Source of the DNA: VRUE01 sp963702955
GTDB lineage: Bacteria > Actinomycetota > Thermoleophilia > Solirubrobacterales > 70-9
NCBI GenBank assembly: GCA_963702955.1
Contig: OY969774.1
Location: 2,514,059-2,578,058 of the forward strand
Direction of reading: 5' to 3'
DNA length: 64,000 nt
In this document: positions 33,263-41,953 of the stretch, in pieces
How positions within the stretch are numbered: the stretch's first letter is position 1
Layout: each line of letters begins with the position of its first letter
Notes under the pieces: generated by a model
The model's input: the letters and a program-made list of their open reading frames with translations, nothing else
What the model was told of the DNA's origin: nothing
Databases searched by the model: none
Made by a program: the position numbers and the translations under genes

Positions 33263-33862
33263 TTAGGAGCTTGTTGGGATGCGGACGCCGACCACTCTGC
33301 CGCCGGCCTCGCCACTCACCTCGGAGAACCCCAGTTGCCTCCCCAAAGCTCGGGCGCCAAGGTTGTGGGCCCTCGTTTCGTACCAGAGCGAAGTGGGTTC
33401 GGGACGTCTGCGCAGGAGCGCCTCCAGCGCGTATTTCGCAAAGATCATGGTCAGCACTCCGCGTCCGCGTGCACGGCCATAGGTGCGGATGGCGCCGGTC
33501 ACGCTCGGCCTTTGCTCGCGCAGCGATGCGAGGTCGAAGTAGTCGTCTCGCTCCGGCAGCGGCTTGTCGGTGACCCAGACGATCCCGAGCAACGACCGGG
33601 CTTCATCCTCCAGGCAGATCAGGTCGCGACCCGGTCGCCACTCGGCGAGCTGACCGCTGCTCGAGAAGCGGGCGAGGTCTCGGGTCATTTCGCGCAGGCG
33701 CAGGTCGCTCGAGTCCAGCGTCCTGGCGATCAGGGCTTCGGCGAGGTGTTCGTCGAGCTCGGTGCATGAGAAGCCGGGGTGGCCGGGCAGCTCCACCGGC
33801 TCGGCGAAACGGAAAGACCCGTCACGCGACATTTCCGTAGCGGCGTTCCCTGAGATGGTCAA
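33263..33862 (-). CDS. GNAT-like N-acetyltransferase
   Basis: 199 residues. The C-terminal half fits the GNAT fold: LLGIVWVTDKPL (strand 4), GRARGRGVLTMIFAKYALEA (acetyl-CoA loop and helix) and NLGARALGRQLGFSEV (the usual N-x-x-A-xx-x-xxGF ending). The N-terminal 60 residues are less typical. The TTG start at 33862 is chosen because a GGGGGAGG ribosome site lies just upstream; an ATG ten codons later is possible. First gene of the minus-strand operon, it probably N-acylates an amino sugar. Confidence 0.7.
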   Translation of the reverse strand: MTISGNAATEMSRDGSFRFAEPVELPGHPGFSCTELDEHLAEALIARTLDSSDLRLREMTRDLARFSSSGQLAEWRPGRDLICLEDEARSLLGIVWVTDKPLPERDDYFDLASLREQRPSVTGAIRTYGRARGRGVLTMIFAKYALEALLRRRPEPTSLWYETRAHNLGARALGRQLGFSEVSGEAGGRVVGVRIPTSS

Positions 33863-33971
33863 ATGTCCTCCCCCTCGGATCTACTCTCATCCGAGACCGC
33901 GAGCGTACCAGCTTCGCTCTATAGCGGTTCCGTATAGTCTTGCTCGTGCCTGAGTCGGGGGAGGAGTGGCG

Positions 33972-34583
33972 ATGCTGATCCACGAGCGGTTTGTCTTCCT
34001 CCACATGCCTAAGACCGCAGGGATCTTTCTCGGCGACGCGCTCGGGCGAGAGCTTCCGCAGGACTCGCTGCACGCTCCGCAGAGGCGGCAGCATGCGGGT
34101 TGGGACGAGATACCCGACTACGCCCGGGACAGGCCCGTTCTGGGATACGTTCGCAATCCATGGGATTGGTACGTATCCTGGTATCATTTCTTGCGCGGCT
34201 ATCGCCCCGACAACGCGCATTTCAATCGTTTCTCGGCAAACGGCGCCAACGACTTCGCTGCGACTGTGCGCAACGCGTGCGCCGGGGCTCCGGCCGGTGG
34301 CGGGGATTTCTATACCTTTCGATTCCGCAAGCTGGCGGGGGCCGGCCTCAGCTCCGATTGCTTGACCATCGGCCGCTTCGAGACTCTGTTCGACGACCTC
34401 GAACTGTTTCTCGCGGGGGCGGGCGTCACCATCTCTGACCGCGCGATGACGCGTATGCGCCAGGGTAAGCCGCAGAACGATGGTCCACACCGGCCCTATC
34501 GCGAGTACTACGACGACGAGCTGCGCGACTTCGTCGGCGACTCGTGCCGGACGCTGGTGGAGCGCTTCGACTACAGCTTTTGA
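33972..34583 (+). CDS. Sulfotransferase-family protein
   Basis: 203 residues. FVFLHMPKTAG is the PAPS 5'-phosphosulfate loop in the form used by the sulfotransferase family 2 / carbohydrate sulfotransferases, and GYVRNPWDWYVSWYHFL near residue 58 is the 3'-phosphate site. The ATG at 33972 follows GGAGGAG by 5 nt; an in-frame GTG six bases earlier is too close to that site. The stop shares bases with the next ATG (TGATG), so it is co-translated with a glycosyltransferase. Confidence 0.85.
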   Translation: MLIHERFVFLHMPKTAGIFLGDALGRELPQDSLHAPQRRQHAGWDEIPDYARDRPVLGYVRNPWDWYVSWYHFLRGYRPDNAHFNRFSANGANDFAATVRNACAGAPAGGGDFYTFRFRKLAGAGLSSDCLTIGRFETLFDDLELFLAGAGVTISDRAMTRMRQGKPQNDGPHRPYREYYDDELRDFVGDSCRTLVERFDYSF

Positions 34584-35632
34584 TGGCGGTCGGGCCTGGG
34601 ATGACTCCGAAGCTTCTGGTCGGGACCGTGTTCGGCATCAGGATCACCGACAGGGCGTGGCTCGAGCACCGCCTCCTGCTGTTCTCCGCGGTGACTGCGC
34701 CATCCCTGCTGGCACAGGAGGACCAAGGCTTCGAGTGGGCAATCTTCGTCGGCCCCGGCATGGCGGCGGACGTGTGCGAAGCCCTCGAAGAGATCCTTGC
34801 CCCGTTCGACGGCCGCGCCTTCGTCGTTCCCCGGGCCTTCGGCGCCGCGGCCGCTCTGCCGGCGCTGGCGGCGGAGCGGGGCCTGGCCGGCGCCGGCGGC
34901 TATGTGCTCACCGGCCGGATCGACGACGACGATGCCTGGTCCCGCTCGACCGTCGGCACGGTCCGGGAGCGGACGGCGGTCTGGATGGCGCGCCGCGACG
35001 GAACTTCCGGCTTCGGCCTCACCTTCGAAGACGGGCTGGCCTGGACCATGTACGACATGCTCGACATCGACCGGCTCGAGCGAGACGGTCGCAGGGTCAT
35101 CCGCCCGGCGTCGATCCGACCCTTCAAGCATGCGTTCACCAGCATGAGCGTGTTCGTCTGTGCGCAGCCTGACCAGCCGGGCGCCGTCTCGGGCCAGCAT
35201 TCCCTCGCTTCCGAGGCGATGGAGAGCATGGGGTTCGCGGTCGAGTCCATCGCCACCGACCGGCCGATGTGGCTGTATTGCCGCCACAAACAGGCAGGGG
35301 ACCCGATCCACAAGACGAACGCCGACGAGGTGGAGATGAGCGTCGCCGACCTTGCCGTCGAGTTCGGCCTCGACGAGGCGCGAACTAACCGCTACGTCGA
35401 GACGGCCGGAGAGCATGGCTACGTCATGGTGCCGCGCGTCGGTCGCCGCCTGTTCCGGCTTTTCCATGAGCTGAAGGAGGTGGAGCGACAGATCGAGAAA
35501 TCGGCGTCGGGCGCGGCCGCGCTGGGCGAATTGACGAGTCGGCGGGCGGCTCTGAAGGACGAGATGGCACGGGTTTCCGCAAACGTGGTCGGCGACCCCG
35601 ACGAGTTCGGGGAGCTTCGTTCCGGAAGCTAA
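34583..35632 (+). CDS. Rhamnosyltransferase-like glycosyltransferase (N-domain type)
   Basis: 349 residues. Paralogue of 7987-9045 and of the N-terminal half of 4763-6571: GTVFGIRITDRAWLEHRLLL, GRIDDDDAW near residues 112-119, and WLYCRHKQ near residue 233. It ends in a short coiled coil followed by NVVGDPDEFGEL. The ATG at 34583 overlaps the sulfotransferase stop. Together with that gene it forms a compact transfer-and-sulfate pair. Confidence 0.82.
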   Translation: MAVGPGMTPKLLVGTVFGIRITDRAWLEHRLLLFSAVTAPSLLAQEDQGFEWAIFVGPGMAADVCEALEEILAPFDGRAFVVPRAFGAAAALPALAAERGLAGAGGYVLTGRIDDDDAWSRSTVGTVRERTAVWMARRDGTSGFGLTFEDGLAWTMYDMLDIDRLERDGRRVIRPASIRPFKHAFTSMSVFVCAQPDQPGAVSGQHSLASEAMESMGFAVESIATDRPMWLYCRHKQAGDPIHKTNADEVEMSVADLAVEFGLDEARTNRYVETAGEHGYVMVPRVGRRLFRLFHELKEVERQIEKSASGAAALGELTSRRAALKDEMARVSANVVGDPDEFGELRSGS

Positions 35633-35633
35633 A

Positions 35634-35809
35634 TCACGACCGGCGCCACCTTGTCTTCTACGAATCGACCGGGAGCAGCTGATCGAGGAGCACTTCGGTC
35701 CGCGCCAGGCTGCGGCATTCCGAGCCTTCGCCGTTCCCGCAATGCAGGCGGACTACTTCCGCTACACCGAGGATCACGTCCCGAACTTCAAGGGGAGCAT
35801 CTACCGGTA
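35634..35809 (+). pseudogene. Decayed OCH1-like glycosyltransferase fragment
   Basis: Two adjoining frames encode recognisable parts of the OCH1-like family: DRRHLVFYES (35638-35667) and, one frame over, REQLIEEHFG then AAAFRAFAVPAMQADYFRY (about 35673-35764), ending EDHVPNFKGSIYR at the TAG 35807-35809. Intact paralogues read LVFNDATAEEFIAAHYG and AVPAMRADYFRY in one frame. The N-terminus, the DxD motif and the C-terminal half are missing. The 3' end overlaps the convergent rhamnosyltransferase by about 22 bp. Confidence 0.75.
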
Positions 35810-36540
35810 GCGAGCGAGAATCCGGGCACGCCGGTGCCTTCGCGCTCCACCCGCGGCATGCCGTCACGGATCTTGTTGATCAGGTTGTTGCCGTGCACGA
35901 CGATCATCCATCTCGACAGCGACTCGTCCTGCTGGGTGGGGTGCTCGTAGTGAAGCCGACCGTGACCTCCGTGCATCACCGTCTTCACCTGGCAGTCCCT
36001 GGGCCGCTCCAGCAGTGAGTGGAAGGGGCTGAAGCTCATCCACTCGGCGAACAACTCGTCGCTCCTTGAGTCGTAGCGATACCCGTGGGGGAAGTTGACG
36101 AGCAGGTCGCGGTGGGCGGATCGATGGAAGGGCTCCACGTACGCCTGGATCGACTCCAGGTGATCATCGGAGAGAGCGTCGTCGCTGTCCAGGCGCGTCG
36201 TTATCAGCACGTCCACTTCGGGGTCGATTACAGCGTCGAGCGCTTCCGTTTGAGTGCGGTTGGGACCGGTTGTCACCAGGCGAAGGTTGGGAAAGGCGGC
36301 GGCGTGCTCTTCCAGCCGGTCGAGAACCTCGCCGTCGGTGATTTCGTCGCAGAAGAGCGCCCAGACGAAGTCGTCGGTCGTCTGTGCGGAAAGCGACGGC
36401 AGGCAGAACCTCTCAAGCAAAACCAGCCGTTCCTTCAGCCACCGAGAGGAAAAGCGACCGCTCGCGGTCATCCGGGTCGCGGACCTCGCGTCGACGACCG
36501 AGAACCTCGTCTCAACTATGTGCTGGATCTGCGGTCGCAT
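35788..36540 (-). CDS. Putative rhamnosyltransferase-family glycosyltransferase
   Basis: 250 residues. Same family as 2864-3586: ETRFSVVDARS at the N-terminus, DDFVWALFCDEITD, and TTRLDSDDAL with the intact Asp cluster at residues 117-121. The C-terminal DESLSRWMIVVHGNNLINKI also matches (there DDSIVAWLMVIHGGNVINKL). The start overlaps the upstream CgeB-like gene's end by about 29 bp on the same strand. Confidence 0.82.
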   Translation of the reverse strand: MRPQIQHIVETRFSVVDARSATRMTASGRFSSRWLKERLVLLERFCLPSLSAQTTDDFVWALFCDEITDGEVLDRLEEHAAAFPNLRLVTTGPNRTQTEALDAVIDPEVDVLITTRLDSDDALSDDHLESIQAYVEPFHRSAHRDLLVNFPHGYRYDSRSDELFAEWMSFSPFHSLLERPRDCQVKTVMHGGHGRLHYEHPTQQDESLSRWMIVVHGNNLINKIRDGMPRVEREGTGVPGFSLATGRCSP

Positions 36541-37567
36541 CTGGAATCAATCGAATGCCGGCAGCTGACGCCAGCGAGGCGATGCGGTGGGCGTGAGTGT
36601 GGTTGTACGCGACGATGCGCCTGCAGGTCTGCACGGTATCGGCATAGATGGCGTCGTCCGTCAGCAGCCGCTCGAACTCCGCCGCCGCCGCGTTGCGGTC
36701 CGGCACCGGGGGAATCAGCTCGCGCCATGAGCTGTGGAACCGGGTGCCCCGGCTGAAGTCGAAGACGGCCGCAAAGGTATGAGGGCTGATCACCGCGGCC
36801 CCACAGGCCATTGCGTCGAACGCGACCTTCGGCGCGAAGCGGGGGGTGGTGCCGGCCGGGTCGGTTGCGACGACGACCTTTGCCCGGCGCAGCCGCGCTT
36901 CCGTGTCGGGCCGGGGATCGGGGTCGATGCATCGCTGCAGATCGGCGGGCAGCGCGCCCGGATCGGCCGGTGCGACTATCCGCAGCCCGTGCGGTACCGC
37001 CGCGTCGAGGATCGAAAGCAGTCTCATGCGCCAGCCTTCGGGCCAATCGCTCCGCCAGGCTCCGAGCCACACGACTGGGTCGGGTCGCACCTCCTCCGCA
37101 GCCCGCTCCGGCTCCGCGGTGACCGGGATCGTGGTGCCCGGCCAGAGCAGCGATGGACTGTGCCGGCTCGCGGTGCGCAGCATGTGCAGGTGGTCGCGGT
37201 CAACGGAGAAGATTCGGCTGAAGCGCCGGCAGAGGCGGAAGGTCGGGTCCAACCGGCTCGCGGTTATCCACAGGAATCGTGGGATGGCCTCTGCCTCGCA
37301 TGCGGCGATAAGGGCTTCCAGTCGATCGGCCCAGGGCGCCGCCAGGATCTCGACACCCTCGACCAGCAAGAGGTCGGGTCGGCGGTCGCGGAGCCGCGCC
37401 GGCCAGTCTTCGTCGTGGGCGAGGGAGGTGACCCGGCAAACCGCGCCCGTCGCCCCCACCAGATCCTCGCCTCCGAGCAGCCATACGTCGAGGTCGCGAA
37501 GCTCTCGGTGCCGTGGCGATTCCCGCTCCTGACTCCTGGCACCAGGCATCGAGCGGAACGCTAGCAT
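36512..37567 (-). CDS. CgeB-like glycosyltransferase
   Basis: About 351 residues from the ATG at 37567 (GGGAGA upstream); ATGs at 37576 and 37549 are alternatives. The pattern fits the glycosyltransferase group that includes spore protein CgeB: an N-terminal half with DLLLVEGVEIL and FSVDRDHLHMLR, then FAPKVAFDAMACGAAVIS and a C-terminal AEFERLLTDDAIYADTVQTC region. It is divergent from the sulfotransferase at 37575 with almost no space between the starts, so promoters must lie inside the genes or be shared. Confidence 0.75.
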   Translation of the reverse strand: MLAFRSMPGARSQERESPRHRELRDLDVWLLGGEDLVGATGAVCRVTSLAHDEDWPARLRDRRPDLLLVEGVEILAAPWADRLEALIAACEAEAIPRFLWITASRLDPTFRLCRRFSRIFSVDRDHLHMLRTASRHSPSLLWPGTTIPVTAEPERAAEEVRPDPVVWLGAWRSDWPEGWRMRLLSILDAAVPHGLRIVAPADPGALPADLQRCIDPDPRPDTEARLRRAKVVVATDPAGTTPRFAPKVAFDAMACGAAVISPHTFAAVFDFSRGTRFHSSWRELIPPVPDRNAAAAEFERLLTDDAIYADTVQTCRRIVAYNHTHAHRIASLASAAGIRLIPDATADPAHS

Positions 37568-37574
37568 CGGGAAC

Positions 37575-38321
37575 ATGTCTCCCGACCCAGGCCCTCCCGA
37601 CTTCGTCGGAGTCGGGTCGCAGCGCTCCGGGACCTCTTGGTGGTTCTCGCTTCTGCTCCGCCATCCCGGTATCGCTCGGGGCGTCGAGTCGCGCAAGGAG
37701 CTTCACTATTTCGACCAGTACTGCGACAGAGATTTCACCCAAGGCGACATCGCTCGCTATCACGCGAACTTTCCGCACTCCCCGGACCTGCTCAAGGGCG
37801 AGTGGACGCCTCGGTACATGTTCGACTTCTGGACCCCGCGGCTGCTGGCAGAAGCGGCGCCCCGGGCGCGCCTGCTGGTGATGCTCCGCGATCCTGTCGA
37901 ACGCTTTCGATCGGGGGTCGAGCATGAGGGTGAGCTGCGCGGCCGGCGGCCCTGGCAGCGCAAGCTGCTGACCGGTGCGGCCCTGGGGCGAAGCCGGTAC
38001 CGCGACCAGCTGAGGCGTCTCTGTGACTATTTTCCCCGCTCCCAAATCCTTGTCCTGCAGTACGAGCAGTGTGTGGCGGAGCCGGCTCGCTTCTACGGCA
38101 GAACCCTGAGCTTTCTCGGCGTCGCGCAGTTCGATCTCGCCGAGGACCAGATGCGCAAGACCGTCGGCAGCGTGACCCGGTGCGCGACCCTGCCGGCGCA
38201 CCTGCGCGCAGCCGTGGTGGATGAGCTTCGCGAAGACGTTCGCCTGCTCGGCTCGGAGTTCCCGGAGGTCGAGACGAGCCTCTGGCCGGACTTTGCCCCG
38301 GAGACCGCGCCCGCGCCGTAG
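37575..38321 (+). CDS. Sulfotransferase
   Basis: 248 residues. VGVGSQRSGTSWWFSLL is a textbook 5'-phosphosulfate loop; KELHYFDQY and TPRYMFDFW are the next conserved blocks; VMLRDPVERFRSG near residue 100 is the 3'-phosphate motif with the family's Arg and Ser. It resembles the heparan-sulfate/NodH-like sulfotransferase domain. First of a run of six plus-strand genes (five sulfotransferase-like proteins and one glycosyltransferase). Confidence 0.9.
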   Translation: MSPDPGPPDFVGVGSQRSGTSWWFSLLLRHPGIARGVESRKELHYFDQYCDRDFTQGDIARYHANFPHSPDLLKGEWTPRYMFDFWTPRLLAEAAPRARLLVMLRDPVERFRSGVEHEGELRGRRPWQRKLLTGAALGRSRYRDQLRRLCDYFPRSQILVLQYEQCVAEPARFYGRTLSFLGVAQFDLAEDQMRKTVGSVTRCATLPAHLRAAVVDELREDVRLLGSEFPEVETSLWPDFAPETAPAP

Positions 38322-38341
38322 GTTGAGCGCGCTCCGAAGAG

Positions 38342-39073
38342 ATGGCCGCAAACGTCGTAGTCCTGGGGATGCACCGCAGTGGCACGTCAGCGATCACCAA
38401 CGCGCTGCGATTGCTCGGTTTCTCGCTCGGCAGGACCGGCGATCTCACTGCGCCGCGGCCGGCCAACCCCGAGGGCAATTGGGAGCACCTACGGCTGACG
38501 CGATGCAACGAGCGCATCCTCGAAGCTCACGGCGGCACCTGGGACGAGCCGCCGGAGTTGCCGGACGGCTGGGCGCAGGGACCGAAGGCGACCTCGATGA
38601 TCGCCCGCCTGCGAGCGGAGTTCGACGAGATTTACCCGGCCGAGGGATGGCTCTGGAAGGATCCCCGGGCATGTCTCACCCTGCCGCTCTGGCTCCGGGT
38701 CTGGGACTCGACGCCCGTCGTGGTCATGGTCTTTCGCCACCCGATCGCGGTCGCTCGCTCCCTCGAAGCCAGGAATGGCTTTCCCCAGGATCACGCGCTC
38801 TCGCTCTGGGAGCGGTACAACCGCCGGGCTCTGGCTGACATCCGTAACCTGCCCGCAGTGGTGCGCAACTACGATGGGGCCTTTGCCGACCCCCGGGGAT
38901 TCGCACGGGGTCTGCGCGACGACCTGGCTTCGCTCGGCGCGACGGGGGATGGATCTGTGGTCGAGGCGGCCACCGCTTTCAAGGTATCGCTGAGAAGAAA
39001 CCTGGCCGGCGAGCGGGATCTCGCCGTCCTTACGGTCGAGCAGCGGCAGCTGTGGAAGCAGCTCACCCGATAA
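38342..39073 (+). CDS. Sulfotransferase-like P-loop protein
   Basis: 243 residues. VLGMHRSGTSAITNALRLLG at the N-terminus, then ANPEGNWEHLRL, WLWKDPRACLTLPLW and VFRHPIAVARSLEAR, the 3'-phosphate region. It is clearly paralogous to 40164-40988, which has the same blocks (ANPGGFWEHYPL, WGWKDPRNSLTLPFW). The last 22 bp overlap the next glycosyltransferase start. It probably belongs to the sulfotransferase superfamily, but the acceptor is unknown. Confidence 0.8.
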   Translation: MAANVVVLGMHRSGTSAITNALRLLGFSLGRTGDLTAPRPANPEGNWEHLRLTRCNERILEAHGGTWDEPPELPDGWAQGPKATSMIARLRAEFDEIYPAEGWLWKDPRACLTLPLWLRVWDSTPVVVMVFRHPIAVARSLEARNGFPQDHALSLWERYNRRALADIRNLPAVVRNYDGAFADPRGFARGLRDDLASLGATGDGSVVEAATAFKVSLRRNLAGERDLAVLTVEQRQLWKQLTR

Positions 39074-40152
39074 GACTGCTCACGGTCGGCTCGCTGCCGC
39101 CGGAGTGGGGAGGGCCGGTGCGCGGTGGCGTGGCGACGTTCCACGCGACCCTGCTCGAAGGCTTGGCGAAGCGAGCCGGTGACGTCGAGGTCGTCGGCGT
39201 GATCCCACCCGGCCCCCTGGACCGCGCGATCGGCTTTCCGGTCTTCGCCCGGCCGGACGATGTCGGCTCGGCCGAGTTCTACGAGCGCACCCTGCTGCGA
39301 CTGGCGCCCGACGTCGTCCTCATGAACCACGTCGCCCACACCGTCGGGGTCACCCATGCACGGCTCGACTCGTCGCCCCCGGCGGTCGGCGTCGTTCACT
39401 CCTGGCACAACATCACCTTCGCCGATCCGGCGGAGGCCGGCCGTCGGCGCGAGGTCACCGAAGAGGCGCTCGGCGGCCTCGCCGCGCTGGTCGTCGGCTC
39501 CCGACACTGCCTGGAGGAGGGCCGGCGGCTGGGGCTGCCCTATCCGGCCACGGCGGAGGCGATCCACTACCCGTTGCAGTCGCTCTACCTCGAGTCCGGC
39601 CTTGACGTCGACGCCGGACAGCGCGGTGGAGTGCTGTTCCTCGGCAGCCTGATCCCGCGGAAGAATCCCCGCTCTTTGGTCGAGGCGACGGCGCTGTTGC
39701 CGGGCCTCGAGCTGGTACTTGCGGGGGAAGGAGAGATGGAAGGGCCGCTGCGGGAGGCGATCGCCGGGTTGGGCCTCGCAGGCCGGGTTCGCATCGCCAA
39801 CCACTTTCCCGCCGCCGAGCACCTCCACCGCGTCCGCGACCTGCTGCTCGGGGCGCAGGTCATGTGCCTGCCGAGCAGCAGCGAGTCCTTCGGCCTCGTC
39901 TTCGCCGAGGCGCTCGCCTGTGGTACGCCGGTCGTCGGCTTCGGCCCCACCGTGCGCGAGATCCGCGATGCGATGGGGATCGAGATCGGCGAGCCGCTGG
40001 GCGATCCCTCACCCGAGGCGATCGCCGCGGCGATCGAGCGGGTGTTGTCGACGGACTGGGACCGTGGCGCGCTGCACCGGGCGGCCGTCGCGTCATTCGA
40101 CCTGTCCCGTGCAAGCGATCGCTATATCGAGGTGTTGAAGGCCTGCCGGTAA
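39052..40152 (+). CDS. Glycosyltransferase, GT4-like
   Basis: 366 residues. N-terminal RLLTVGSLPPEWGGPVRGGVATF with the Gly-rich acceptor loop, VLFLGSLIPRKNPRSLVEA at the start of the donor domain, and SSSESFGLVFAEALACGTPVVGFG with the E-x7-E motif near residue 290. This is a complete retaining GT-B enzyme. The start is a GTG. It lies between two paralogous sulfotransferase-like genes. Confidence 0.9.
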   Translation: MEAAHPIRLLTVGSLPPEWGGPVRGGVATFHATLLEGLAKRAGDVEVVGVIPPGPLDRAIGFPVFARPDDVGSAEFYERTLLRLAPDVVLMNHVAHTVGVTHARLDSSPPAVGVVHSWHNITFADPAEAGRRREVTEEALGGLAALVVGSRHCLEEGRRLGLPYPATAEAIHYPLQSLYLESGLDVDAGQRGGVLFLGSLIPRKNPRSLVEATALLPGLELVLAGEGEMEGPLREAIAGLGLAGRVRIANHFPAAEHLHRVRDLLLGAQVMCLPSSSESFGLVFAEALACGTPVVGFGPTVREIRDAMGIEIGEPLGDPSPEAIAAAIERVLSTDWDRGALHRAAVASFDLSRASDRYIEVLKACR

Positions 40153-40163
40153 AGTCACCGTCC

Positions 40164-40988
40164 GTGCGGCAGGCGACGGTCATCTGCGTTCTCGGCATGT
40201 CGCGCAGCGGGACCTCGCTCACCGCCCGCCTCCTCAGCCTCGCCGGCGTGTACCTCGGCAGGGACGAGGATCTGCTCGACGCTGACCTGCTCCGGCTCCC
40301 CGAGGAGAGCCGGGCGGCTGCCAGGCGGGCGAACCCCGGCGGCTTCTGGGAGCACTATCCGCTGATGCGCTTAAACGAACGGATCCTGCGGCGGATGGGC
40401 GGCAACTGGCGCGAGCCGCCGCCGCTCCCGCCCGGCTGGGAGGAGTCGGCCGAGCTGGCACCCGAGCGAGAGGAGGCCCGCGCTCTGCTGGACGCTGCGT
40501 TCGCCGGCCACGACCTCTGGGGCTGGAAGGACCCGCGCAACTCTCTCACCCTGCCGTTCTGGCAGCGGCTCCTGCCGGAGATGCGCCACGTGGTCTGCCT
40601 GCGCAACCCGCTCGACGTCGGCGCCTCGCTGGAGCGGCGCGACGGGATGCCGATTGCGCGGGGGATCGACCTCTGGCGGACCTACGTCGCCGCCGCGCTC
40701 CTCAACACCGCGGGCCGCCGCCGGCTGCTGATCTCCTACGAGAGCTACTTCGATAACCCTCATCTCGCCGCGGCCCGCCTCGCCCGCTTCGCCGGCCGCG
40801 ATGGTGCGCTCGACGGCCCCGGGGCCGGGCGACAGGTCGCCGAGGCGGTCGACGAGCGGCTCTGGCGCAACCGCACGCCGGCCAACCAGGTGGTCTGCGA
40901 CGACCGCCTCCCGTCCGAGGCCCTCTCGCTCTTCCTGCTCGCCGAGCTGCAGGCGGTCGTCGACCTGCACTCCGGGCGGGCGGCCTAG
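40164..40988 (+). CDS. Sulfotransferase-like P-loop protein
   Basis: 274 residues from a GTG at 40164, the only start compatible with the P-loop strand VICVLGMSRSGTSLTARLL. NPGGFWEHYPLMRLNERIL, WGWKDPRNSLTLPFW and VVCLRNPLDVGASLERR match the paralogue at 38342. The frame is open back to 39864 but that part is shadow of the GT4 gene. The acceptor is unknown. Confidence 0.82.
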   Translation: MRQATVICVLGMSRSGTSLTARLLSLAGVYLGRDEDLLDADLLRLPEESRAAARRANPGGFWEHYPLMRLNERILRRMGGNWREPPPLPPGWEESAELAPEREEARALLDAAFAGHDLWGWKDPRNSLTLPFWQRLLPEMRHVVCLRNPLDVGASLERRDGMPIARGIDLWRTYVAAALLNTAGRRRLLISYESYFDNPHLAAARLARFAGRDGALDGPGAGRQVAEAVDERLWRNRTPANQVVCDDRLPSEALSLFLLAELQAVVDLHSGRAA

Positions 40989-40993
40989 ACAGC

Positions 40994-41953
40994 TTGTCCG
41001 CGGAATTCGCTCAGCCGGCCGCCCCGACCGTGGCAGAACCGGACCTCGACTTCATCGTGATCGGTGTGCAAAAGGGGGGGACGACGTCCCTCTGGCGGTA
41101 CCTCAGAGGCCATCCCGGGATCGCCATGCCGGACTACAAGGAGTGGCCCGTCTTCTGCTCGGGCCCCGAGCGGCTGCCGGGGCGGCTCGAATGGTTCGTG
41201 AAGACGAACTTCGACGGGCTCTCGCCGGAGGTGCGGCGCGGGCACCTGTCCACCCACTACATGATGGGGATGGGCTCGGCCGATGCCGATGTCGAGACGA
41301 TCGCGGAGAGGATCGCGCGAACGCTTCCGGACGTGCGGCTGATCGCTCTTCTGCGCGACCCGATCGACCGGGCGATGTCTCAGTACCGCATGTCGGTGCG
41401 GCGCGGGCTCGAGCGGCGTTCGTTCGACACCGCCGTGGAAGAGCTGCTGGAGCCGGAGCAGCTCGAGGCCGGCCGAGCTCGATCGAGCGAGACCAACTCC
41501 TACCTGGCCCAGGGCGAGTACGGACGGATCCTGCAGATCTACCGAGCGCGGTTCGCGCCCGAGCGGATCCTCGTCGAGAGCACGGCCGACCTCGGCCGCG
41601 ACCCCGGCCTCGTCCTCGACCGCGTGCTCGACTTCCTCGGGCTGCCCACCGGCTACCGCCCCGAGGGCCTCGGTGTGCGCCATCATCGCGGCGGCACCCG
41701 GCCCCGCATCGACGCCGAGGCCGAGGCGGAGCTGCGCGCCTTCATGGAGTACGATGTCCTGCTGAGGCTCGGGCACGAAGCCGAGGCTCTGAGGCACACG
41801 TTCGACTTCTTCCTGCGGACCTGGAACGTCATCCCCGACAACCTTCAGCCGGCGCTCTCGGAGTCGAACCGCAGGCGGCTGGAAACGCACTACCGGGCCG
41901 ATGCGGAGCTGCTCGCGGCGCTTGGTGTCATGGCTCCCTGGCTCGATGGCTGA
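40994..41953 (+). CDS. Sulfotransferase
   Basis: 319 residues. FIVIGVQKGGTTSLWRYL is the 5'-phosphosulfate loop in its commonest bacterial form; KEWPVFCSG follows; LIALLRDPIDRAMSQYRM near residue 116 is the 3'-phosphate motif with Arg and Ser. The region matches heparan sulfate N-/O-sulfotransferase-like enzymes. A TTG start at 40994 lies 5 bp after the previous stop. Together with its neighbours this is dense sulfation capacity. Confidence 0.9.
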   Translation: MSAEFAQPAAPTVAEPDLDFIVIGVQKGGTTSLWRYLRGHPGIAMPDYKEWPVFCSGPERLPGRLEWFVKTNFDGLSPEVRRGHLSTHYMMGMGSADADVETIAERIARTLPDVRLIALLRDPIDRAMSQYRMSVRRGLERRSFDTAVEELLEPEQLEAGRARSSETNSYLAQGEYGRILQIYRARFAPERILVESTADLGRDPGLVLDRVLDFLGLPTGYRPEGLGVRHHRGGTRPRIDAEAEAELRAFMEYDVLLRLGHEAEALRHTFDFFLRTWNVIPDNLQPALSESNRRRLETHYRADAELLAALGVMAPWLDG

